NCBI RefSeq assembly: GCF_009866965.1
Contig: NZ_SPKJ01000040.1
Span: 1 to 35,499 of the forward strand
From: Propylenella binzhouense
GTDB lineage: Bacteria > Pseudomonadota > Alphaproteobacteria > Rhizobiales > Afifellaceae
Length of the DNA: 35,499 nt
Direction of reading: 5' to 3'
Position numbers and translations under genes: made by a program. A model generated the notes under the pieces. It saw only the letters and a program-made list of their open reading frames with translations, searched no databases and was not told the origin of the DNA. The stretch's first letter is position 1, and each line of letters begins with the position of its first letter. Shown here in pieces: positions 14,892-23,176 of the stretch.

Positions 14892-16655
14892 ATGAATGCC
14901 GCCATGGACGAGACCGCGGATTTCCTGATCTTCGTCGACGACGAGCCCCCGGCCGATCCGGTCGAGCCGGCGCCGCCGTGGAAGGTTGCGGTCATCGACG
15001 ACGATCCCGGCGTCCACGACGGCACGCGGTTCGCCCTCGCCGATTATCGTCTCGGCGGTCGCGGGCTCGAGCTCCACTCGGCGCGCTCGGCGCGCGAAGG
15101 GCGCGAGCTGCTCGCGCGCCACCCCGACACCGCGATCGTCCTCCTCGACGTGGTCATGGAGACCGACGGCGCCGGCCTCGATCTCGTCCAGTACATCCGC
15201 CACGAGCTGCGGAACGAGACGGTGCGGATCGTCCTGCGCACGGGGCAGCCCGGGCAGGCGCCCGAGCAGCGTGTGGTCGTCGAGTACGACATCAACGACT
15301 ACAAGGCGAAGACCGAGCTCACCGCCGAGAAGCTCTTCACCACCATCACGGCGGCGCTCCGGAGCTACGAGCAGCTCGTCCGGCTGACCGAGACCCGGCG
15401 TGGGCTCGAGATCATCGTCGAGGCGGCGGCGAATCTCTTCGACCTCGGCTCGCTGCAGAAGCTCGCGGAGGGCGTGCTCACCCAGCTCGCCTCCCTGCTC
15501 GCGGTGGACTGCGCGGGAATCCTCGTCCTGCGCGAAGGCGGGATCGGCGAGGGGCTGTCGGTGCTCGCCGGGTCCGGCTGCTACAGCCACCTTGCCGGGC
15601 ACGAGGCCTGGGACGCGCTCGACCGCGACATCCGGGCCCTCGTCCACAGCGCGTTCGAGCGCCGGCGGCACGAATTCCTGGCCGGCCGCTATCTCCTCTA
15701 TATCGGCACGGGATCGGGGCGCGAGCTGGTGGTTCTGCTCGATTCCCCGAAGAAGCTCTCCGATACCGACCGCGCCCTCATCGAAGTGTTCTGCAGCCGT
15801 CTGGCCGTCGCGTTCGACAATGTCGTTCTCTACCGGGAATTGCAGCGCGCCAATGCGGAGCTCGAGCGCCGCGTGCTGGAGCGCACGGCGGAGCTGACCG
15901 CCGCGAACACGCGGCTGGAGACGCAGCGGACGCGGCTCCGCTCCGCCAACGCGTTCAAGAACGAAGTGCTCGGAACGGTCGCCCACGACCTCAAGAACCC
16001 GCTCGCGGTGATCCTCGGACGCGGCGAGATGCTGGGCGAGCTGCTCGCCATGGATCCTGTCCCGGTCGGACAGGCCGAAGCGCAGGTCGTGCATATCCGC
16101 GACAGCGCCGCGCGGCTGATCGGAATGGTCGAATCGCTCATCGCCGATGCCATGGCGGATGCGAGCGACATCGTGGTTCGCGAGGAGACGCTCGATCTGT
16201 CTCTCCTGGCGGGACAGGTCGTGGGCGCGAACGCTGCCCTTGCCGAGCGCAAGAGCCAGACGATCCGGTTCTCGGCGATGCCGGGCCTTCCCGTGCGCGG
16301 CGATCAGGACCGCCTTGCGGAGGCGATCGACAATCTCGTGAGCAATGCGGTGAAGTACAGCCCGGCGGGCGCCGAGATCCGGATCGAGAGCCGCTCCGAG
16401 GGGGCCGAGGCGCTGCTCGAGATCGCCGACGAGGGCCCCGGCCTCTCGCCGGAGGATTTCGGCCGCATCTTCGGGCGGTTCCAGAGGCTCTCGGCAAAGC
16501 CGACCGCCGGCGAGAGCTCCACCGGGCTTGGGCTGTCGATCGCCAAGCGAATCGTCGACCTTCATGGGGGCAGGCTGTCGGCCGAGAACGGCGAGCGGCG
16601 CGGGACCGTCTTCAGGCTGGTCCTGCCGCTCTCCGAAGGGGAGGGGGAGAAGTGA
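14892..16655 (+). CDS. Hybrid REC-DUF3369 sensor histidine kinase
   Basis: A 587-residue cytoplasmic kinase without membrane segments. Domains: receiver-like domain (about 30-160) with the acidic pair DDD (36-38) and phospho-acceptor Asp86 in LLDVVM, and DINDYKAKTELTAEKLFTT (about 133-151) of the DUF3369 linker; DUF3369 (about 165-315), a GAF-like sensor; a coiled coil (about 315-350); HisKA with His365 in VAHDLKNPL; HATPase with NLVSNAVKY (481-489), DEGPG (513-517) and STGLGLSIAKR (543-553). Its receiver implies that it is itself an output of another phosphorelay. I prefer the ATG at 14892; 14835 and 14904 are also in frame. The stop overlaps the start of the OmpR-type regulator by 4 bp, so that regulator should be its target. 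Confidence 0.9.
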   Translation: MNAAMDETADFLIFVDDEPPADPVEPAPPWKVAVIDDDPGVHDGTRFALADYRLGGRGLELHSARSAREGRELLARHPDTAIVLLDVVMETDGAGLDLVQYIRHELRNETVRIVLRTGQPGQAPEQRVVVEYDINDYKAKTELTAEKLFTTITAALRSYEQLVRLTETRRGLEIIVEAAANLFDLGSLQKLAEGVLTQLASLLAVDCAGILVLREGGIGEGLSVLAGSGCYSHLAGHEAWDALDRDIRALVHSAFERRRHEFLAGRYLLYIGTGSGRELVVLLDSPKKLSDTDRALIEVFCSRLAVAFDNVVLYRELQRANAELERRVLERTAELTAANTRLETQRTRLRSANAFKNEVLGTVAHDLKNPLAVILGRGEMLGELLAMDPVPVGQAEAQVVHIRDSAARLIGMVESLIADAMADASDIVVREETLDLSLLAGQVVGANAALAERKSQTIRFSAMPGLPVRGDQDRLAEAIDNLVSNAVKYSPAGAEIRIESRSEGAEALLEIADEGPGLSPEDFGRIFGRFQRLSAKPTAGESSTGLGLSIAKRIVDLHGGRLSAENGERRGTVFRLVLPLSEGEGEK

Positions 16656-17365
16656 GCGAGATGGACCCGATCGCGGTCGTCGACGACGAGGCCGCGGCCC
16701 GCGAGATGATCGGCGACTACCTGAAGCTGCACGGCTTTCCCGTGGTGCTCTGCGAGGACGGGCGGGCGCTGCGGCGCGTCCTCGCGGAATCGCATCCCCG
16801 GCTCGTCGTGCTCGACCTCAACATGCCGGAGGAGGACGGCCTCTCGCTCATCCGCCACATCCGGGCCAACGGCAACCTGCCGATCATCATGCTGACGGCG
16901 ACCGCGAGCCCGATTGATCGCGTCGTCGGGCTGGAGCTCGGCGCCGACGACTACCTTGCCAAGCCATGCGAGATGCGCGAGCTCCTCGCCCGGGTCCGCT
17001 CGGTCCTCCGGCGCAGCGACATCCGCGCCGCGCCCGCGCCCGACGAGGCGCGCAACGAGATACGCGTCGGCACCAAATGGCTCGATCTCGACCAGCGGCT
17101 CCTGCGCGAGGAGGACGGCACGGAGCATCCGCTGACCGCGTCAGAGTTCAGCCTTCTCAAGGCCTTCGCGGAGAACCCGCGGCGCGTGCTGACGCGCGAG
17201 CGTCTGCTCGATCTCGCCCAGGCGCGCGACGCCGAGGCGTTCGACCGGGCGATCGACGTGCGGATCACGCGGATCAGGCGCAAGATCGAGCCCGATCCCA
17301 CCCATCCGACGGTCATCCGCACCGTGCGGGGCGCCGGCTACGTCTTCTCGCCCGAGCCGAAATAG
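16652..17365 (+). CDS. OmpR/PhoB-family response regulator
   Basis: A 237-residue response regulator. The receiver domain (5-120) has DDE at 11-13, phospho-acceptor Asp55 in VVLDLNMP, Thr82 in LTAT and Lys104 in LAKP. The C-terminal winged helix (about 135-235) has LTASEFSLLKAF, RVLTRERLLDLA, the recognition helix FDRAIDVRITRIRRKIE and the final RTVRGAGYVF. The GTG at 16652 lies in a GTGA overlap with the kinase stop and has GAGGGG 5 bases upstream; an ATG 9 bases later is possible. It is the evident partner of the REC-DUF3369 kinase. A hairpin begins right after the stop. Targets are unknown. Confidence 0.93.
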   Translation: MSEMDPIAVVDDEAAAREMIGDYLKLHGFPVVLCEDGRALRRVLAESHPRLVVLDLNMPEEDGLSLIRHIRANGNLPIIMLTATASPIDRVVGLELGADDYLAKPCEMRELLARVRSVLRRSDIRAAPAPDEARNEIRVGTKWLDLDQRLLREEDGTEHPLTASEFSLLKAFAENPRRVLTRERLLDLAQARDAEAFDRAIDVRITRIRRKIEPDPTHPTVIRTVRGAGYVFSPEPK

Positions 17366-17394
17366 GCGGGCGGACCGCCGTCTGCGCCGCCCGC
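17366..17394 (+). terminator. Hairpin directly after the response-regulator stop
   Basis: GCGGGCGG (17366-17373) pairs perfectly with CCGCCCGC (17387-17394) over a 13-base loop and starts on the first base after the stop codon. No T-tract follows, so termination strength is uncertain. Confidence 0.45.
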
Positions 17395-17494
17395 GGCGGA
17401 GGCGGGGAAAACCGCGCAATCGTTACGAAATCGCTACCGCTCGGCCGCCGGGCGGAGCTATCATCGGGCGACTGCGGGAGGATACGACAGAACG

Positions 17495-17707
17495 ATGGGT
17501 CTGCAGCGGAGGCGAGGCTCGGTCGCGCTTCAGGCGAAGGTCGAGCTGAGGGGCGTCACCTTTACGTCCGGCTGGCCGCGGCCCGCGGCGGCGAACGATA
17601 ACGGCCGCTATCTCCATGGCGATCCGGTCCTCAGCGCCGCTCTGTTCGTGCTCGTCCTGGCGGTGGCCGCCACGATCGTGGTGACGGGGCTCCGCATCCT
17701 CATCTGA
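17495..17707 (+). CDS. Small single-span membrane protein, unknown function
   Basis: A 70-residue frame with a basic N-terminal half, an AAANDNGRYLHGDP linker and one hydrophobic segment at about residues 46-66, predicted to span the inner membrane with the C-terminus at or just past the membrane. The AANDN motif is common in short Hyphomicrobiales proteins, which supports that it is real. GGGAGGA lies 12 bases before the ATG, a long but usable spacing. No family is recognised. It is flanked by non-coding DNA on both sides and shows no operon link. Confidence 0.5.
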   Translation: MGLQRRRGSVALQAKVELRGVTFTSGWPRPAAANDNGRYLHGDPVLSAALFVLVLAVAATIVVTGLRILI

Positions 17708-17827
17708 CTTGGCGCGCGCGGGCCCGGGCGGCCATCCGACCGCTCGGCGCATCCGCCGGTCTGACCCGGCGGTCGTCCCTTCCTCCCTTCGGCCCGCCCG
17801 AATCGGCGCTTCTGTTTCGTCGTCCCC

Positions 17828-17860
17828 GTGCCGGCGAAACATTTCGACATCTTCCGGCAC
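17828..17860. promoter_or_regulatory. Nested inverted repeats upstream of the small exported protein gene
   Basis: Outer arms GTGCCGG (17828-17834) and CCGGCAC (17854-17860) enclose CGAAA-CA-TTTCG (17835-17846), a 12-bp dyad. This lies about 90 bp before the ATG at 17947 in an otherwise empty 239-bp gap. It could be an operator or a terminator for the gene ending at 17707. No T-tract is present. Confidence 0.35.
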
Positions 17861-17946
17861 GCAATTCCGACATCCGCGCAAAACGTCCGCAACGCAGGCC
17901 CTTTAAGACTCCTTCCGAACACAGCGGAACGCTCGGGAGGCGTCCC

Positions 17947-18306
17947 ATGAAGGGTTTCGACTTTCAGCTTCTTGCCGCCGGCACGGTGCTCGCGGCGAGC
18001 GTAATTGCCTGGAACTGGGGCGGGCAGGGCGGTTCGGCCCAGGCCGGATCGATCCTGCCCATGAAGCAGGAGGCGCGCCATCCCGGCGTCGGGCTCACGG
18101 CGGCGGATGTGCTGTCGCCGGCGGTCGTGACGGCCGCCGCCGGCAAGGCCGACCGGCTGAGCGGCTGCGGGGCCGAGACCTGGCCGAATGTCTCGTCGGC
18201 CTGCACGGGCAGGGCGGTTCCGCCGGCGCGCACCGTCACGGTCGAGTACCGCAACGCGCCGGCGACCTCCGTGCTCGTCAGGCTGCCGGCCGCGGCCGTG
18301 CGCTGA
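17947..18306 (+). CDS. Small exported or membrane-anchored protein, unknown function
   Basis: A 119-residue protein with a hydrophobic segment at about residues 8-23 (LLAAGTVLAASVIAWNW), either an uncleaved anchor or a signal peptide. The rest is small and polar, with two Cys separated by ten residues (CGAETWPNVSSAC, about 74-86) that could form a disulphide in the periplasm, and a C-terminal VEYRNAPATSVLVRLP stretch. GGGAGG 6 bases before the ATG is a good ribosome-binding site. I recognise no family. It lies 47 bp upstream of the acetyltransferase-like gene, so the two may be cotranscribed. Confidence 0.68.
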   Translation: MKGFDFQLLAAGTVLAASVIAWNWGGQGGSAQAGSILPMKQEARHPGVGLTAADVLSPAVVTAAAGKADRLSGCGAETWPNVSSACTGRAVPPARTVTVEYRNAPATSVLVRLPAAAVR

Positions 18307-18353
18307 GCCAGGACGAGCGCATTCCTCAACGAAGCGGAAAGCGGGTGGAAACG

Positions 18354-18932
18354 ATGACGTATCACGCTGTCAGCCGGCCACGGATCCGCCGCGGCGGAGA
18401 GGCCGATATCGATCTCGTCAACCACCTCTACCGCGCGACGCTGCTCTGCGTCGCGACCGAGGATCGCGCGGAGGCGATCGCGGCGTTGGGGCGGGCGACC
18501 GTCGTCGAGGCCGGTCACGCGCGGAACGGCGGGGGGCTGTTCGTCGCGGAGCGGGACGGCGAGATCCTGGGCGGCATCGCCTGGCGCAAGGGGCGGCGCG
18601 GCGGGGTCGACGACGACCTGGTCATCCATGACGGCCGGCATCCCTTCCAGGTCGATCCGGCGCGCTCGGCGATCGTGCTTGCCTTCTTCGTCATCCCGAG
18701 CGACGGGGCGGCAGCGCTCGCGCGCCGGCTCGTCGCTTCGGCGGTCGCCGATGCCGGCCGGAACGGCTGCTCGCGCGCGGTGACGCTCGTCCATCCCGCC
18801 GCCGCGATGATGCACAGCGCGGGCGGCTTCGCGGTCGAGCGCGTGCTGCGCTGGTCGGACGGCGCCGCCGCGCCGATCTCCCTGCTGCAGATGCAGAAGC
18901 GGATCGAGCCGAGCGTCGCGGTCGCAGCTTGA
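18354..18932 (+). CDS. GNAT-like N-acetyltransferase
   Basis: A 192-residue protein with a weak but sensible GNAT pattern: an N-terminal RPRIRRGGEADIDLVNHLY segment (strand 1 and helix 1), a central GLFVAERDGEILGGIAW hairpin, then AIVLAFFVIPSDGAAALARRLV and GNGCS..VTL.HPAAAMMHSAGGF, which correspond to the acetyl-CoA strand and helix region and the end of the fold. The usual Q/RxxGxG/A pyrophosphate loop is replaced by SDGAAALA, so cofactor binding is unproven. I prefer the ATG at 18354 to a GTG 9 bases upstream. Substrate unknown. It is followed after 131 bp by the large kinase gene. Confidence 0.7.
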   Translation: MTYHAVSRPRIRRGGEADIDLVNHLYRATLLCVATEDRAEAIAALGRATVVEAGHARNGGGLFVAERDGEILGGIAWRKGRRGGVDDDLVIHDGRHPFQVDPARSAIVLAFFVIPSDGAAALARRLVASAVADAGRNGCSRAVTLVHPAAAMMHSAGGFAVERVLRWSDGAAAPISLLQMQKRIEPSVAVAA

Positions 18933-19012
18933 AGCGCGCCCGCCACCTGCGCCTCGGCGGTGCCGACGCCGTGCGGCGCACCGCGCGGCCCGCCGAAGCT
19001 GCGCGGATTCCT

Positions 19013-19033
19013 GCGCAATCTGCTATGTTGCGC
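19013..19033. promoter_or_regulatory. Inverted repeat upstream of the transmembrane kinase gene
   Basis: GCGCAA (19013-19018) and TTGCGC (19028-19033) flank a 9-base spacer that includes TATGTT, a possible -10 element, 35 bp before the ATG at 19064. A regulator bound here would block RNA polymerase. No matching -35 box is clear. Confidence 0.3.
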
Positions 19034-19063
19034 GCCGGCAGACGGGGGACCGGCGCAGCGGGC

Positions 19064-21433
19064 ATGCGCATCAGCTACAAGATCATGCTGGTCGGCGGCA
19101 TTCCGATCGCGATCGCGGCTGCGATCGCGCTCGCCGCGATTCTGTTGCTGAACGAGGCCGACCGTGCGCGGAGCGGCGCCGTGCTGGCCGGCACCGTCTA
19201 CCGGACGCTGATCGCCGGCGCCAATGCGCGCGACGACTATCTCGATGCGCTGCCGAGCGAGCGGAAGGCCCATGCCGAGAATTTCGACCGGCTGACGCGG
19301 GAGGCCGGCGACGATCTCGTCTCGCTCTCGGCGATCGTGCGCGATCCGGAGCACCGCAAGGCCGTCGAGGCGGCGCGCGATGCGCTCGCGCGCTATCGCA
19401 GCCGGATGGAGCAGCTGATCGCGCTGAGCGCCAGCAACGACGCGCTCGTCGCCGACATGGCCTCGCGCGCGACCGGGCTCATCGCGCTCACGGACCAGGC
19501 GCGGGAGCGCCAGCACGCCTCGAACGCCGACATCGTCTCCTCGCTCGCCGCGCGCGACGCGCAGCTCCGTGCCGCGCGCGACATCGTCGACCGCACCCAC
19601 GAGCTCCTGGTTTCGCTCGGCGACGTCCGCCTCCAGCGCGCGCTCATGCTCGGGGCCGACAACGCACTGCGCGGCGATTACGGCCAGACCCTCACTTTCG
19701 CGCTCGCGCGTCTGCGGAACGCCGCCGCCGGGCTGGCGGCCGTGCTGCGGCAGGGCGGCGACCCGAGCCTCGCCGCGCGGCTCGATTCGCTGGTGGAGGC
19801 GAACGAGACCGGCGCGAGCCCGTGGGCGGGGCCGGAGCCGGAGCGCCCCGGGACCGGCCGCGCGCGGCTCGAATCCCCGGAGAGCGCCCTCTACGACTGG
19901 GCGGACAGGCTCCTGAAGGTCAACGCCTCGGAGCAGCGCGCGCTGCACGAGGAGATGGCCGAGCTCCTGACCTATTCCGTCCAGGCGCACGAGACCGAGC
20001 AGGCGACCCAGAACATCGCCATCGCGACCCTGAAGCTCAGCGGCCAGACCGCGGACGCCTTCGCGAAGCGGCAGGCCGATGCCGCCGCGGCGCTTCTGGC
20101 GGACAGCAGGCGCCTCGGCGAGACGGTCGCCGCGCTGCCGATCTCGCCGCTCATCCAGACGGAGATGATCGACGCCATCGGGCGCTGGAGCGACGGCCTC
20201 GCCGTGACGAGCGACGGGCTGAAGAAGCAGAACGAGATGGTCGGCGACATGGATCAGGCCGCCGCGACCATGATGGCCGCGGCCCGCTCCCTCAACGACC
20301 TGCTCGCCGGCAATGCCGCCACGCTCGGCGACGTGATCCGCAACATCCTCGTCTTCGGGGCCGCGATCGGCCTCTTCGTCGGCGGCGCGACGGCGCTCAT
20401 CGTCGCCGGATCGATCACGAAGCCGCTCCGGCGCCTGCAGCAGGGCATGCTCGAGCTCGCCGCCGACCGCGAGGCCGGCCCGATCCCCGAGGCGGCCCGG
20501 CGCGACGAGCTCGGCGACATGGCGCGCGCGACGAATTCGCTGGTGGTCGAGATCCGCCAGCGCGAGCAGGCGCTCCGCCGGGCGAAGGACCAGGCCGATG
20601 CGGCGCTTTCGGAGCTCCAGAAGACCCAGGCGGAGCTGATCCAGGCCGAGAAGCTCGCCTCGCTCGGGCAGCTCGTGGCGGGCGTCGCCCATGAGATCAA
20701 CACCCCGCTCGGGATCGCTGTGACCACCTCGACCCTGATCGGCGACGAGGTGAAGCGGATCGGCGAGCAGGCCGCCGGCGGGCAATTGTCGCGGTCCGGC
20801 TTCGCCCGCTTCGTGGAGCGCATGACGGAAGGATCGCAGCTCCTCTATGCCAACCTCACGCGCGCGGCGAACCTCGTCCACAGCTTCAAGCAGGTCGCGG
20901 CCGACCAGGCGAGCGGGGAGGCGCGCCGCTTCGACATGCGCGAATGGCTCGGCGACCTCCTGACGAGCCTCGGCCCCGCGCTCCGCAAGTCCGGCCATGC
21001 GGTGGAGTTCGACTGCCCCGAAGGCATGACGGTCGATTCCTATCCCGGCGCGCTTGCCCAGGTCCTGACCAACCTCCTGATGAACGCGATCGCGCATGCC
21101 TATCCCGAGGGGCAGACGGGCAGGATCGCGATCGAGGTCCGTCAGCCGCTGCCCGGCCTCATGCGCATCGTCTTCAAGGACGACGGGCGCGGCGTCCCGC
21201 CGGAGAACCTGAAGCGCGTCTTCGATCCGTTCTTCACCACCGGCCGCAGCCGCGGCAGCACCGGGCTCGGCCTGCACATCGTGTACAACCTCGTCACCAG
21301 CCGGCTGCACGGCCGGATCGACCTCTGGAGCAAGCCCGGTCGCGGCACCCGCTTCACGCTCGAACTGCCGATGGTGGTGCCGGAGCGCGGCGTCGAGGAA
21401 ACCCGGGTCGCATTCGCGGGAGCGGCGGAATGA
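19064..21433 (+). CDS. Transmembrane sensor histidine kinase with large helical periplasmic domain
   Basis: A 789-residue kinase. TM1 spans about 8-29; a periplasmic, mostly helical sensor domain of about 395 residues follows (30-426); TM2 is about 427-449 (NILVFGAAIGLFVGGATALI); a HAMP domain (about 450-505, starting SITKPLRRLQ) and a coiled coil lead to HisKA with His543 in GVAHEINTPLG, of the HPK4-like subgroup. The HATPase has an N box near 670 (LTNLLMNAIAHAYPEG), DDGRGVP, FDPFFTTGR and STGLGLHIVYN. I start at the ATG at 19064; an ATG at 19025 is possible. There is no cognate response regulator next to it. Its stop overlaps the start of a periplasmic solute-binding protein gene by 4 bp, suggesting that the binding protein presents a ligand to the large sensor domain. 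Confidence 0.9.
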   Translation: MRISYKIMLVGGIPIAIAAAIALAAILLLNEADRARSGAVLAGTVYRTLIAGANARDDYLDALPSERKAHAENFDRLTREAGDDLVSLSAIVRDPEHRKAVEAARDALARYRSRMEQLIALSASNDALVADMASRATGLIALTDQARERQHASNADIVSSLAARDAQLRAARDIVDRTHELLVSLGDVRLQRALMLGADNALRGDYGQTLTFALARLRNAAAGLAAVLRQGGDPSLAARLDSLVEANETGASPWAGPEPERPGTGRARLESPESALYDWADRLLKVNASEQRALHEEMAELLTYSVQAHETEQATQNIAIATLKLSGQTADAFAKRQADAAAALLADSRRLGETVAALPISPLIQTEMIDAIGRWSDGLAVTSDGLKKQNEMVGDMDQAAATMMAAARSLNDLLAGNAATLGDVIRNILVFGAAIGLFVGGATALIVAGSITKPLRRLQQGMLELAADREAGPIPEAARRDELGDMARATNSLVVEIRQREQALRRAKDQADAALSELQKTQAELIQAEKLASLGQLVAGVAHEINTPLGIAVTTSTLIGDEVKRIGEQAAGGQLSRSGFARFVERMTEGSQLLYANLTRAANLVHSFKQVAADQASGEARRFDMREWLGDLLTSLGPALRKSGHAVEFDCPEGMTVDSYPGALAQVLTNLLMNAIAHAYPEGQTGRIAIEVRQPLPGLMRIVFKDDGRGVPPENLKRVFDPFFTTGRSRGSTGLGLHIVYNLVTSRLHGRIDLWSKPGRGTRFTLELPMVVPERGVEETRVAFAGAAE

Positions 21434-23019
21434 TCGGACGGACCGTGGGCCTCGCGGCCGTTCTCGCCTGCCTCGCCGGCGGCGCGGCCGAGGCGAAGAC
21501 CCTGGTCTTCTGCTCGGAAGGCTCGCCGGAAAGCCTGAACCCGCAGCTCGTGACGACCTCGACCGGCATGAACGCCGCCCGCCCGATGTTCAACAACCTC
21601 GTCGAGTTCGAGCCGGGCACGAGCACCATCCGCCCTGGGCTTGCCGAATCCTGGACGATCTCCGCCGACGGCACCGAATACACGTTCCGGCTCCGCAGCG
21701 GCGTCCGCTTCCATTCCAATGCCGATTTCACGCCGACGCGGACCATGAACGCGGAGGACGTGGTCTTCTCGCTGATGCGGCAATGGAAGGACGACCATCC
21801 CTACCACCAGATCTCCGGCGGCCGTTTCGACTATTTCAAGGACATGGGCATGCCCGAGCTTCTCCGCTCCATCGAGCAGCTCGACGCCATGACCGTCCGG
21901 ATCCGCCTGTCCCGGCCCGAGGCGCCGTTCCTTGCCGATCTCGCGATGCCGTTCAACGCCATCCTCTCGGCCGAATACGCGGCGAAGCTCCTCGCCGCCG
22001 GCACGCCCGAGCGGCTCGACCGGGACCCGATCGGCACCGGGCCCTTCGTCTTCGCCGGCTTCCAGGAGAACGTCGCGGTCCGCTACCGGGCCTTCGAGGA
22101 TTACTGGCGGGGCCGTCAGCCGATCGATACGCTCGTCTACTCCATCACGCCCAATCCCGCCGTCCGGCTGACCAAGCTCAAGGCCGGGGAGTGCCATGTG
22201 ATGGCGTTTCCGAACCCCGCCGACGCCCCCTTGATCGAGGGCGATCCGTCGCTCCGCCTCATGCGCCAGGAAGGCTTCAACATCGGCTACCTGGCGATGA
22301 ACACGATGAAGCCGCCCTTCGACATGCCGCTCGTCAGGCGGGCGATCAACATGGCGATCGACAAGGACGCGATCATCGAGGCGGTCTACCAGGGCGCGGG
22401 CATCGCGGCGAAGAACCCGGTCCCGCCGACGATCTGGAGCTACAACGACAAGATCCCGCCCTATCGCTACGATCCGGACGGCGCGCGCCGGCTTCTCACC
22501 GAGGCCGGGTTTCCGCTCGGCCTTTCGACCGACCTCTGGTACATGCCGGTCAGCCGCCCCTACATGCCGAACGCGAAGCGGATCGCGGAACTGATCCACG
22601 TCGATCTCGAGAAGATCGGCATCAACACGGAGATCAAGACCGCCGACTGGGCCGACTATCGCCTGAAGATGCAGGCCGGCGAGCACACGCTCGCGCTCTA
22701 CGGCTGGACCGGCGACAATGGCGACCCCGACAATTTCCTGCACGTTCTCCTCGGCTGCACGGCGGCGCGCACCGGCGGCAACAACATCGCCAAGTGGTGC
22801 GACGCGGATTACGACGCGCTGGTGACGCGCGCCAAGGAGACCTCCGACCAGGGGGAGCGGACGCGGCTCTACGAAAAAGCGCAGGAAATCTTCCACGAGG
22901 AGGCGCCCTGGGTCCCGCTCGCGCATTCGATCGTCATGATGGCGACCCGGGCGAACGTGAAGGGCTTCGTGATGGATCCGCTCGGCCGCCACATCTTCGA
23001 AGGCGTCGACCTCGAATAG
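21430..23019 (+). CDS. DppA/OppA-family solute-binding protein, coupled to the kinase
   Basis: A 529-residue periplasmic binding protein of the SBP_bac_5 (dipeptide/oligopeptide) family. A signal peptide covers residues 1-22 (cleavage after AEA), then KTLVFCSEGSPESLNPQ, which is close to the N-terminus of mature DppA. RPGLAESWTISADGTEYTFRLRSGVRFH and DPIGTGPFVF are the usual family segments; GDNGDPDNFL near the C-terminal third is also DppA-like. It would bind a peptide or similar solute. No permease or ATPase genes are nearby; instead the ATG overlaps the stop of the sensor kinase (ATGA). A role as a co-receptor for signalling fits this arrangement better than transport, although it could serve a distant transporter. 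Confidence 0.92.
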   Translation: MIGRTVGLAAVLACLAGGAAEAKTLVFCSEGSPESLNPQLVTTSTGMNAARPMFNNLVEFEPGTSTIRPGLAESWTISADGTEYTFRLRSGVRFHSNADFTPTRTMNAEDVVFSLMRQWKDDHPYHQISGGRFDYFKDMGMPELLRSIEQLDAMTVRIRLSRPEAPFLADLAMPFNAILSAEYAAKLLAAGTPERLDRDPIGTGPFVFAGFQENVAVRYRAFEDYWRGRQPIDTLVYSITPNPAVRLTKLKAGECHVMAFPNPADAPLIEGDPSLRLMRQEGFNIGYLAMNTMKPPFDMPLVRRAINMAIDKDAIIEAVYQGAGIAAKNPVPPTIWSYNDKIPPYRYDPDGARRLLTEAGFPLGLSTDLWYMPVSRPYMPNAKRIAELIHVDLEKIGINTEIKTADWADYRLKMQAGEHTLALYGWTGDNGDPDNFLHVLLGCTAARTGGNNIAKWCDADYDALVTRAKETSDQGERTRLYEKAQEIFHEEAPWVPLAHSIVMMATRANVKGFVMDPLGRHIFEGVDLE

Positions 23020-23044
23020 CGGCAGCGTGCGCTTCCGCACCCGC

Positions 23045-23069
23045 GGAACGTGTCTCCGCAGCGGACGTT
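23045..23069 (+). promoter_or_regulatory. EcfG-type (general stress) promoter, perfect match
   Basis: GGAAC (23045-23049), 16 bases, CGTT (23066-23069): exact EcfG/RpoE2 consensus, 108 bases before the ATG of the DUF4142 gene. A small dyad CGGACG/CGTCCG (23062-23078) overlaps the -10 region. The match is directly visible and the position is right for the next gene. Confidence 0.72.
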
Positions 23070-23176
23070 CGCCGTCCGTCAGCCGGTCCGCCGGGAATCC
23101 GGGCCGGGGGCCGGCAGGAGGAGACCGGCGGGCGAGCCGTTCGTGGTCTCCCGCCCCAACCGTATCGGAGACAGAA

